From: Rhodospirillales bacterium
Lineage (GTDB): Bacteria > Pseudomonadota > Alphaproteobacteria > Rhodospirillales > Magnetospirillaceae
Direction of reading: 5' to 3'
Length of the DNA: 13,318 nt
NCBI GenBank assembly: GCA_030040955.1
Contig: JASHSH010000429.1
Coordinates: 1-13,318 of the forward strand
In this document: positions 6,786-12,606 of the stretch, piece by piece
Layout: every line of letters starts with the position of its first letter
Position numbering within the stretch: position 1 is the stretch's first letter
Made by a program: the position numbers and the translations under genes
Notes under the pieces: model-generated
What the model saw: the letters and a program-made list of their open reading frames with translations, nothing else
What the model was told of the DNA's origin: nothing
Databases searched by the model: none

Positions 6786-7805
6786 TCAGGAGCCGATCAT
6801 CGTGTGAAGCATCTCGAGCGCTAGCTGAATGTTACGGGCCGTCTTGATCACCTCGACTGCCGTGCCTGAGACCTTTTGCAGTTTGATCACAATGTCGGAG
6901 GCTCGGCGAAACCAGCTTTCTCCCGGTACGTGTTGACCACGTGAACGCGCCTCCGACGTTTCGGCCAATGCCTTGTCGATCTCTATTGGATCGCCGACCT
7001 TTGCCTCGCGCAGCGCTCGCAATCCCTCTTCGATTTGCAGTATCAATTCTTCTTCGCCAGGAGTAATCGCGTAGCGCGGACACTCGCAAGGTTTGGATTT
7101 GCAGATAGGACAGCCGTCGCGAAACCGCAGAGCCATCTGGCCATCAATGTCGAAGCCTTCGGAATCGAGGTCCCAGCAAGAGGCCACCCAGGCTGACAAA
7201 TCAGCCACTTCCGTAGCGATCGCATCTTTGTGACCACGCTTCTGCATGAATCCGCTATAGGCGCGGTGCAGCTCGCCGCCTTCCTCCAGAAATTTGGCGA
7301 CTACGTAGGTATGCCCGGTCCTCTTGAGCAAAGTGCGATTGGACGGATAAATCTTGCTTATAGTCCGCACGAACCACGGGAGACTAATTTCGCTGCGAAT
7401 AAGTACGGTATAGGCCTGCTCTAATTGCTCCATCCGCTCCTGCTCCGCCGGCGGCCTCTTCGTAACCGCATCGTGATATTCCGCCCCGTAAGAGTCGCAT
7501 TGGCAGGTCTGGAATAGACAATAGGGGCACATTTCAGGAAAACGCCCAACAAATGCCTCGTCGATCTCAATCTCGAAATGCGAGCACATCGACATGATCC
7601 ATGCAAAATAGCCAATTATTGCGTCATTTAACTTGAGCGCACGGCGATCTCTGATTATTTCTTTTCCAATTATGCTACATTTTGTATATATATGGGTCAT
7701 AATATAATCGGGAGACATGTGTTTATTGGGGTAGATTGCGCGTAGCTTCTGTTGCCACTCCCGAAGTGTAGCTGTCTGCCTGTGTTTCGCTCTGACGTGG
7801 GGCAT
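6786..7805 (-). CDS. Duplicated MazG-like (all-alpha NTP-PPase fold) protein with two four-cysteine motifs; function unknown
   Basis: A 339-residue protein not recognised as a named family. It has two related halves. Each has an IYP(S)N motif (residues 24 and 152), a helical section with a shared AW (68-69, 205-206), then RF-x3-CPxC-x4-CxC with identical cysteine spacing (C93/96/101/103 and C232/235/240/242), presumably zinc-binding. The second half has EEGGE (174-178) and EVAD (199-202), fitting the EExxE-x(12-28)-ExxD magnesium signature of MazG-type nucleotide pyrophosphohydrolases. At the aligned positions the first half has II-GKE and AIIG, so its metal site looks lost. Residues 250-339 form a predicted helical tail. 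Start ATG 7805 follows GGGAGG; a GTG at 7871 would add 22 residues but has no such site. Base composition is far lower in GC than its neighbours. Convergent with tmk, 79 bases apart. NTP pyrophosphatase activity is a prediction only. Confidence 0.72.
   Translation of the reverse strand: MPHVRAKHRQTATLREWQQKLRAIYPNKHMSPDYIMTHIYTKCSIIGKEIIRDRRALKLNDAIIGYFAWIMSMCSHFEIEIDEAFVGRFPEMCPYCLFQTCQCDSYGAEYHDAVTKRPPAEQERMEQLEQAYTVLIRSEISLPWFVRTISKIYPSNRTLLKRTGHTYVVAKFLEEGGELHRAYSGFMQKRGHKDAIATEVADLSAWVASCWDLDSEGFDIDGQMALRFRDGCPICKSKPCECPRYAITPGEEELILQIEEGLRALREAKVGDPIEIDKALAETSEARSRGQHVPGESWFRRASDIVIKLQKVSGTAVEVIKTARNIQLALEMLHTMIGS
7080..7112 (-). other. Second CPxC-x4-CxC motif (predicted zinc site) of the MazG-like protein
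   Basis: Codons for C232, C235, C240 and C242, preceded by RF. Spacing is identical to the first copy at 7497-7529, which supports an internal duplication. Confidence 0.7.
7497..7529 (-). other. First CPxC-x4-CxC motif (predicted zinc site) of the MazG-like protein
   Basis: Codons for C93, C96, C101 and C103, also preceded by RF. Only the cysteines, the proline after the first and the RF are shared with the second copy, so the duplication is old or the copies have diverged under selection for the metal site. Confidence 0.7.
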
Positions 7806-7809
7806 TTTT

Positions 7810-7815
7810 CCTCCC
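7810..7815 (-). promoter_or_regulatory. Strong Shine-Dalgarno GGGAGG of the MazG-like gene
   Basis: On the minus strand GGGAGG is followed by four A residues and then the ATG at 7805. This decides the start in favour of MPHVRAK and against the upstream GTG at 7871. Confidence 0.7.
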
Positions 7816-7819
7816 ACTT

Positions 7820-7840
7820 TCAACGAGTCGCGTTGATCAA
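7820..7840 (-). promoter_or_regulatory. Inverted repeat and TTGATCAA palindrome in the leader of the MazG-like gene
   Basis: TCAACG (7820-7825) and CGTTGA (7831-7836) form a perfect 6-base inverted repeat around a 5-base centre. It overlaps the 8-base palindrome TTGATCAA (7833-7840). It lies just upstream of the Shine-Dalgarno and could be an operator or a short hairpin limiting translation. The rest of the 157-base gap (7806-7962) is AT-rich and holds no gene; TATAGG on the minus strand near 7858-7863 is a weak -10 candidate with no good -35. Confidence 0.35.
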
Positions 7841-7913
7841 TTTGCCTAAGTTTGCTACCTATAAGAACCACAGTAGCATACTAATAATTGTATGACCTGT
7901 ACAGCGCCAAATT

Positions 7914-7928
7914 CCGCACGCTTTGCGG
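7914..7928 (-). terminator. Weak candidate terminator after the hydrolase gene
   Basis: CCGCA and TGCGG form a 5-base stem with a 5-base loop about 35 bases past the hydrolase stop; on the minus strand it is followed by AATTT. The stem is short and the T run poor, so this may be chance. Confidence 0.25.
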
Positions 7929-7962
7929 TCGTGTGGGCAGCTTACGCAACGTTGGAGCAGCT

Positions 7963-8850
7963 TTAGGTGCTATAAGCGTCCAAGAACCCAACCAGCGCCT
8001 GTGCGGTCTCGCTTGGCGACTGGTCGATGAAGAAATGTCCGCCCGGGATGCCGCGCGCGTCGCGCAGATCGGCGCAACGCTCCCGCCAAGCCGCGGCAAG
8101 ATCGAAGCGGCGGACCATGGTGCCGCCGGTGCCCCACAGCGCCAGCGCGGGGCAGGCGACCTTGCGGCCGATATCCGCCGCGTCATGTTCGAGGTCGATG
8201 GTCGCGGCCGCGCGATAGTCCGAGCAGGAGCCGTGGATCATCGACGGATCGCGCCAGCAGCGGCGATATTCGGCCAGCATCTCGGGATCGAAATCGCCCA
8301 GCCGCGCGGCACCCCAGCCGGCCATCGAATTCTCATAGAAGAAGTCCGGGTCGGCGCCGATCAGCCGCTCGGGAAACGGCTCGGGCTGCGAGAGAAAGAA
8401 CCAGTGCCAGTAGACTTGCGCGAGATGCCGGTCCGCCTCCATGAACATCTTGTAGGTGGGCGCGATGTCCATGACGGTGAGCGAAAGCACCGCGTCCGGA
8501 TGGTCGAGCGCGAGCCGGTGCACCGTGCGCCCGCCGCGATCGTGGCCGACGACATGGAAGCGCGAAAATCCGAGCGCGCGCATCAGACCGGCCTGGTCGG
8601 CCGCCATGGCGCGGAATGCGTAGTTCGAGCGATCGGGCGCGCAGTGCGGCTTGGCCGAATCGCCGTAGCCGCGCAGATCCGCGCAGACCAGGGTGAACTT
8701 CGCCGCGAGCAAGGGTGCGACTCTTGCCCACATGGCCAGATTCTGCGGATAGCCGTGGAGAAGCAGCACGGGCGGTCCGCTACCGCCCACGACGTGATTG
8801 ATGGCGATGCCGTCGACATCGCGGACCGCGCGGCGGAATCCCTCGAACAT
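7963..8850 (-). CDS. Alpha/beta hydrolase, fluoroacetate/haloacetate dehalogenase-like
   Basis: A 295-residue cytoplasmic alpha/beta hydrolase close in layout to fluoroacetate dehalogenases such as RPA1163 of Rhodopseudomonas palustris. It has the oxyanion motif HGYPQ (32-36), an aspartate nucleophile in GHDRGGR (D104), a second acid D128 in MDIAPTY and H272 in GGHFF. The carboxylate-binding arginines R105 and R108 and the halide-pocket set H149, W150 and Y212 sit at spacings matching D110, R111, R114, H155, W156 and Y219 of that enzyme. Epoxide hydrolases share the fold but usually have tyrosines in the cap instead of this set. Start ATG 8850 follows GGAGG by seven bases. The gene is 14 bases after the dehydratase gene, so the two form an operon. 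GC content matches the host, apart perhaps from its last few codons. Confidence 0.87.
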   Translation of the reverse strand: MFEGFRRAVRDVDGIAINHVVGGSGPPVLLLHGYPQNLAMWARVAPLLAAKFTLVCADLRGYGDSAKPHCAPDRSNYAFRAMAADQAGLMRALGFSRFHVVGHDRGGRTVHRLALDHPDAVLSLTVMDIAPTYKMFMEADRHLAQVYWHWFFLSQPEPFPERLIGADPDFFYENSMAGWGAARLGDFDPEMLAEYRRCWRDPSMIHGSCSDYRAAATIDLEHDAADIGRKVACPALALWGTGGTMVRRFDLAAAWRERCADLRDARGIPGGHFFIDQSPSETAQALVGFLDAYST

Positions 8851-8857
8851 GACTCTT

Positions 8858-8862
8858 CCTCC
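8858..8862 (-). promoter_or_regulatory. Shine-Dalgarno GGAGG of the hydrolase gene
   Basis: GGAGG seven bases before ATG 8850, in the short gap just after the dehydratase stop codon at 8865-8867. Confidence 0.6.
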
Positions 8863-8864
8863 CG

Positions 8865-9812
8865 CTACCGGTCGAAGTCCACCGCGGTGGTATTGCCCCC
8901 GCAGACCAGCACGCCGACCCGCTCGCCCGGCGCCGGCCGATATCGACCCGAGGCCAGTGCGGCAAAGGCGGCCGCGCCGCCGGGCTCGGCCACGATTCGC
9001 GCCGCCGACCACAAGCTCCTCTGCGCGGCGCGGATCGCGTCGTCGGTCACCAGCACGACGTGGTCCACCCAGCGCTGCGCGATCGGGAACATGAGCCGGC
9101 CGACCTGGCGCGGGGCAAGGGAATCCGCGGCGATGCCGCCCATCGGCGCATCGACCGGCCGGCCCGCGGCCAGCGCCATGGCGAGCGTCGGCGCCAGCTC
9201 GGGCTCGACCCCGATCACTTTCACCCGGCCTTCGAACCAGGCGGCGATCCCGCCGATCAGCCCGCCGCCGCCGACCGCGACCAGGAGCGTGTCGATGCCG
9301 GCCCGCTGCTCGTCCAGCTCGGCGCCGAGGCTGCCCTGGCCCAGCAGGGTCTCGGGCTGGTCGTAGGCATGCACCGGCATCGCACCGGAATGCGCTACCC
9401 ATTCCTCGCTGGCCGCGAGCGCGTCGGCATAGCGCTCCCCGCCGACCACCAGCTCGGCGCCATAGTCGCGGATGCGCTGCATCTTCGCCGGCGACGCGAT
9501 CGTGGGAACGAAGATGCGCGCGGGCACGCCGAGCTTTCCGGCGGCATAGGCGACCGCGGCGCCGTGATTGCCGCCCGACGCGGCGGCCACTCCCGCCTTC
9601 GGCGGATCGCGGGACAGGAGGTTGGCGAACACGCCCCGCGCCTTGAACGAGCCGGAATGCTGGAACAGTTCGAGCTTGAGCAGGAGCCGGTTCGCGCCGA
9701 GCCCGATCTCGTCGCCTTCCAGCTCGAGCAGCGGCGTGCGCCGGATGTGCGGCCGGATCAGTTCGTGGGTCGCCGCGATCGCGGGCCGGTCGATGTTGCG
9801 TCCGCCGTTCAT
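8865..9812 (-). CDS. Threonine/serine dehydratase-like PLP enzyme (fold type II, no ACT domain)
   Basis: A 315-residue pyridoxal-phosphate enzyme of the threonine ammonia-lyase/serine racemase group, which deaminates threonine or serine to a 2-oxo acid plus ammonia. The PLP lysine is K57 in SGSFKARG, SGGNHG (79-84) binds the substrate carboxylate, and the glycine loop VGGGGLIGG binds the phosphate. A late CGGNT supplies the region that contacts the pyridine ring. There is no C-terminal regulatory ACT domain, so it is more like catabolic TdcB than biosynthetic IlvA; relatives include hydroxyaspartate dehydratases and serine racemases, so the exact substrate is uncertain. Start ATG 9812 is preceded by GGAGAG. 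First gene of a two-gene minus-strand unit with the hydrolase, divergent from holB. Confidence 0.87.
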   Translation of the reverse strand: MNGGRNIDRPAIAATHELIRPHIRRTPLLELEGDEIGLGANRLLLKLELFQHSGSFKARGVFANLLSRDPPKAGVAAASGGNHGAAVAYAAGKLGVPARIFVPTIASPAKMQRIRDYGAELVVGGERYADALAASEEWVAHSGAMPVHAYDQPETLLGQGSLGAELDEQRAGIDTLLVAVGGGGLIGGIAAWFEGRVKVIGVEPELAPTLAMALAAGRPVDAPMGGIAADSLAPRQVGRLMFPIAQRWVDHVVLVTDDAIRAAQRSLWSAARIVAEPGGAAAFAALASGRYRPAPGERVGVLVCGGNTTAVDFDR

Positions 9813-9879
9813 CGGTTCTCTCCGCGGCGCGGGGCGGGATGAGGCTTGCGTCGGTCGGGTAGGCTGGCAAAGTAGCACC
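9813..9879. promoter_or_regulatory. Divergent intergenic region between dehydratase gene and holB
   Basis: Only 67 bases separate the two divergent starts, so promoters for both directions must lie here or within the coding ends. On the minus strand TTGCCA (9865-9870) is a 5/6 match to the -35 box, but the -10 partner AAGCCT (9842-9847) is poor. No convincing + strand promoter or Shine-Dalgarno for holB is visible. Confidence 0.3.
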
Positions 9880-10947
9880 ATGAGCGAGTCCGAGGAAATC
9901 GAACCCCGGGCGAATTCCGATCTCGTCGGCCAGGAAGCGGCCGAGAGCCAGTTCCTCGACGCGTGGAACGCCGGCCGCCTGCCGCATGCCTGGCTTCTGG
10001 CCGGGCCGCGCGGCATCGGCAAGGCGACGCTCGCCTATCGCATCGCCCGGTTCGTCCTCGCCGAGGGAGCGCAAGAAGCGGGCGGCGGCCTGTTCGGAGG
10101 CGCGCCCGCCGCGCTGGGCATCGGCGCCGACCATCCCATCTTCCGCAAGGTTGCCTCGGGCGGGCATCCCGATCTACGCGTGCTCGAACGCGGCTGGGAC
10201 GAGGATCGCCGCCGGCGGCAGAGCGACATCCCGGTCGACGCGGTGCGCGCGCTCGGCGAGTTCTTCGATCTGACGCCCGCGCTCGGCGGCTGGCGGGTCG
10301 CGGTGATCGACGCGGCGGACGAGCTGAATCGGTCCGGCGCCAACGGCCTCCTCAAGCTGCTCGAGGAGCCGCCGAACAAGTCGCTGATCCTGCTGGTCGC
10401 GCACAGCCCGGACCGGCTGCTGCCGACCATCCGCTCGCGCTGCCGCCGCCTCAATCTGCGGCCGCTGCTGGAAGAGACGGTGATCGCATTGCTGCGCAAA
10501 CGCCGCCCCGGACTCGCCGAGCCGGATGCGCGCGCCATCGCGCGGCTGTGCGACGGAAGCCCCGGCGCCGCGCTCGCGCTCGAGGCCAGTGGCGGCCTCG
10601 ATCTCTATCGCGAGATGATCGGACTGATCGGCCGGATGCCGGCGCTCGACCCGGCCGCCGCCCAGGAATTCGCGGACCGCGTCGGCGGCGCGGAGGAACC
10701 GACCCGGACCGTGGCCGCGCTGCTGCTGCGCTGGCTGGCGGCCGCGACGACGGGGACGGGCAGCGAAGCGGTCGCGGGCGAGCGTGATTTGGGACGGCGG
10801 ATGGTCGAAGGCGCCGGGCCGGCACGCTGGCTCGAACTGTGGGACCGGGTGCGCCAGCGTCTCGATCGGATGGAGGCCGTCAACCTCGACCGCAAGGCGG
10901 TGTTGCTGGACGCTCTCCTCGGGCTCGCCAAGCTCGCGCGCGTCTGA
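9880..10947 (+). CDS. holB: DNA polymerase III delta' subunit
   Basis: Clamp-loader subunit delta', 355 residues, part of the complex that loads the beta sliding clamp. It has a Walker A-like GPRGIGKAT (42-50), AWLL before it, the DAADELNRSGANGLLKLLEEPP helix region, and sensor/arginine motif TIRSRCRRL. The stretch following ADHPIFRKVASGGHPDL is the alphaproteobacterial form, and the zinc cysteines of E. coli delta' are not seen. C-terminal about 110 residues are the helical collar domain. The ATG at 9880 is the only reasonable start: upstream in frame there is open sequence but it is antisense to the dehydratase and lacks nearby start codons. In many alphaproteobacteria holB directly follows tmk; here 3173 bases lie between them. 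Confidence 0.92.
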   Translation: MSESEEIEPRANSDLVGQEAAESQFLDAWNAGRLPHAWLLAGPRGIGKATLAYRIARFVLAEGAQEAGGGLFGGAPAALGIGADHPIFRKVASGGHPDLRVLERGWDEDRRRRQSDIPVDAVRALGEFFDLTPALGGWRVAVIDAADELNRSGANGLLKLLEEPPNKSLILLVAHSPDRLLPTIRSRCRRLNLRPLLEETVIALLRKRRPGLAEPDARAIARLCDGSPGAALALEASGGLDLYREMIGLIGRMPALDPAAAQEFADRVGGAEEPTRTVAALLLRWLAAATTGTGSEAVAGERDLGRRMVEGAGPARWLELWDRVRQRLDRMEAVNLDRKAVLLDALLGLAKLARV

Positions 10948-10974
10948 GCCGGAAGCTTGGCGGCCGGAAGCTTG
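10948..10974. repeat. Tandem 12-base repeat GCCGGAAGCTTG, 15-base period
   Basis: Two perfect copies (10948-10959 and 10963-10974) start right after the holB stop. The second copy's TTG forms the first half of the TTGACA promoter box, while the first copy continues as TTGGCG. Confidence 0.7.
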
Positions 10975-10999
10975 ACAGATCGCCGTCCGGGGCAACACT
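10972..10999 (+). promoter_or_regulatory. Candidate sigma-70 promoter of metG
   Basis: A perfect -35 TTGACA (10972-10977) is followed after 16 bases by AACACT (10994-10999), a 3/6 match to the -10 box that keeps the conserved A at position 2 and T at position 6. It is placed in the 98-base gap before metG, about 45 bases upstream of its start. Confidence 0.42.
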
Positions 11000-11045
11000 C
11001 TCCCGCCCTCGCGCCCGCCCCCGCCCGCTCCCCGGAGCCCGTTCG

Positions 11046-12596
11046 ATGATCGGCCAGCGCCGTTTCTATATCACCTCGCCGATCTATTACGTGAACGACA
11101 GCCCGCATATCGGGCATGCCTACACCACGCTTGCCTGCGACGTGTTGGCGCGGTTCAAGCGTCTCGACGGGTTCGACGTGAAGTTCCTCACCGGCACCGA
11201 CGAACACGGGCAGAAGGTGGAGAAATCGGCGCGCGCGGCGGGGATGGACCCGCAGAGCTTCACCGACAAGGTGTCGCAGAACTTCCGTGACCTCGCCCGC
11301 GCGATGAACTATTCGAACGACGATTTCATCCGCACCACCGAGCCGCGCCACATCGCGGCCTGCCAAGCGTTGTGGCGCGAGCTGAAGGCGAGGGGACAGA
11401 TCTATCTCGGCGACTATCAGGGCTGGTACTCGGTGCGGGACGAGGCGTTCTGGGGCGAGGGCGAGCTGATTTCCGGCTCCGACGGCAAGCGTACCGCGCC
11501 AACCGGCGCGCCGGTCGAATGGGTGAAGGAGCCGAGCTATTTCTTCCCGCTGTCGAAATGGCAGGATCGGCTGCTCAAATTCTACGACGAGAATCCCGAT
11601 TTCATCGGACCGGCGTCGCGGCGCAACGAGGTGATCAGCTTCGTACGCGGCGGACTCGAGGATCTGTCGGTCTCGCGAACCAGTTTCAAATGGGGCGTGC
11701 CGGTGCCCGACGATCCGGCGCACATCATGTATGTCTGGCTCGACGCGCTTACCAACTACATCACCGCGGTCGGCTATCCCGACACCAGCGGCGAATATGC
11801 GCGCTACTGGCCGGCGGATCTGCACATGGTGGGCAAGGACATCTTGCGCTTCCACGCGGTCTACTGGCCGGCCTTCCTGATGGCGGCCGGGCTCGCCCCT
11901 CCCAAACGCGTGTTCGCGCATGGCTGGTGGACGAACGAGGGCAACAAGATCTCGAAGTCGCTCGGCAACGTGATCGAGCCCAATGCGCTGATCGCCCGCT
12001 ATGGGCTCGATCCCGTGCGCTATTTCCTGCTGCGCGAGGTGCCGTTCGGCAACGACGGCGACTTCTCGCACAAGGCGATGGTCGGGCGGCTGAACGGCGA
12101 ACTCGCCAACGAACTGGGCAACCTGGCGCAGCGCACACTGGCGCAGGTCAACAAGAACTGCGACGCCAAGGTGCCGGCGCGGGGCGAATTCAGCGACGAG
12201 GACCGCATGCTGGTCGAGGGCGCGGGTTCGCTGCTCGCCCGGCTGCGCGAGACGTTCGACCGCCAGCAATTCCACGAGGGGCTGGAAGCCGTCTGGGTAG
12301 TGGTCCGCTCGGCCAACGCCTATATCGACCGCCAGGCGCCCTGGGGCCTGCGCAAGACCGATCCCGCGCGCATGGCGACGGTGCTCTATGCGCTGGCGGA
12401 GACCGTGCGGCATGTCGCCATCCTGCTCCAGCCGATCATGCCCGATTCGATGGCGCGGCTGCTCGACCAGCTTGCGGTCGCGCCCGCGTTGCGCGATTTC
12501 GCCGCGCTGTTCAAGCCGTTGGAGGCGGGCACGCCGCTGCCCGCGCCGCAGGGCATCTTTCCGCGTTTCGTCGAGGCCCGCGAAGGCGCGGCCTGA
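11046..12596 (+). CDS. metG: Methionyl-tRNA synthetase (zinc-knuckle-free type)
   Basis: Class I synthetase that charges tRNA-Met for initiation and elongation; 516 residues. The HIGH motif is HIGH (21-24) in PIYYVNDSPHIGH, and the KMSKS loop is KISKS (301-305) in EGNKISKSLGN. TGTDEHGQK follows as expected. The connective peptide (DEAFWGEGEL to GAPVEWVKEPSYF) has no CxxC pairs, marking the short zinc-free MetRS type common in alphaproteobacteria. There is no C-terminal EMAP/Trbp111 tRNA-binding domain; the chain ends after the helical anticodon domain. GGAG (11034-11037) lies eight bases before the ATG. The frame extends upstream into holB, but that translation is a shadow. tatD follows after 10 bases. 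Confidence 0.96.
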   Translation: MIGQRRFYITSPIYYVNDSPHIGHAYTTLACDVLARFKRLDGFDVKFLTGTDEHGQKVEKSARAAGMDPQSFTDKVSQNFRDLARAMNYSNDDFIRTTEPRHIAACQALWRELKARGQIYLGDYQGWYSVRDEAFWGEGELISGSDGKRTAPTGAPVEWVKEPSYFFPLSKWQDRLLKFYDENPDFIGPASRRNEVISFVRGGLEDLSVSRTSFKWGVPVPDDPAHIMYVWLDALTNYITAVGYPDTSGEYARYWPADLHMVGKDILRFHAVYWPAFLMAAGLAPPKRVFAHGWWTNEGNKISKSLGNVIEPNALIARYGLDPVRYFLLREVPFGNDGDFSHKAMVGRLNGELANELGNLAQRTLAQVNKNCDAKVPARGEFSDEDRMLVEGAGSLLARLRETFDRQQFHEGLEAVWVVVRSANAYIDRQAPWGLRKTDPARMATVLYALAETVRHVAILLQPIMPDSMARLLDQLAVAPALRDFAALFKPLEAGTPLPAPQGIFPRFVEAREGAA

Positions 12597-12606
12597 GCCG
12601 CCGCCG

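Larger units (their letters stand above)
6190..7970. other. Lower-GC block of probable foreign origin (tmk 3' part, MazG-like gene, leader)
   Basis: From about 6190 GC falls well below the flanks, reaching 21/60 in 7681-7740 (hand count), and recovers by about 8041 (47/60 in 8041-8100). The block covers the 3' two thirds of tmk, the whole MazG-like gene and its leader, and ends at the 3' end of the hydrolase gene. No integrase, transposase, terminal repeat or displaced copy of the original tmk 3' end was found inside it. The edges are judged by eye and may be off by tens of bases. Mobility is inference; lateral replacement by homologous recombination would look the same. Confidence 0.5.

Noticed and set aside
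6639..6824. Small + strand frame overlapping the tmk 3' end and the convergent gap
   Set aside because: No ribosome site, overlaps tmk in another frame and the end of the MazG-like gene; no sign of coding.
7888..9366. 492-codon + strand open frame opposite the hydrolase and dehydratase genes
   Set aside because: Shadow frame; the minus-strand proteins carry complete catalytic sets.
9568..9879. Upstream in-frame extension of holB
   Set aside because: Lies antisense to the dehydratase gene and has no usable start codon close to the MSESEE start.
6190..9879. Integrase, transposase, CRISPR repeats or tRNA-type attachment site in the insert
   Set aside because: None found on either strand; mobility of the segment therefore rests only on composition and gene order.
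8851..10167. In-frame upstream extension of the hydrolase frame through the dehydratase gene and into holB
   Set aside because: It is out of frame with the dehydratase, arginine-rich and without motifs; ATG 8850 has a good Shine-Dalgarno.
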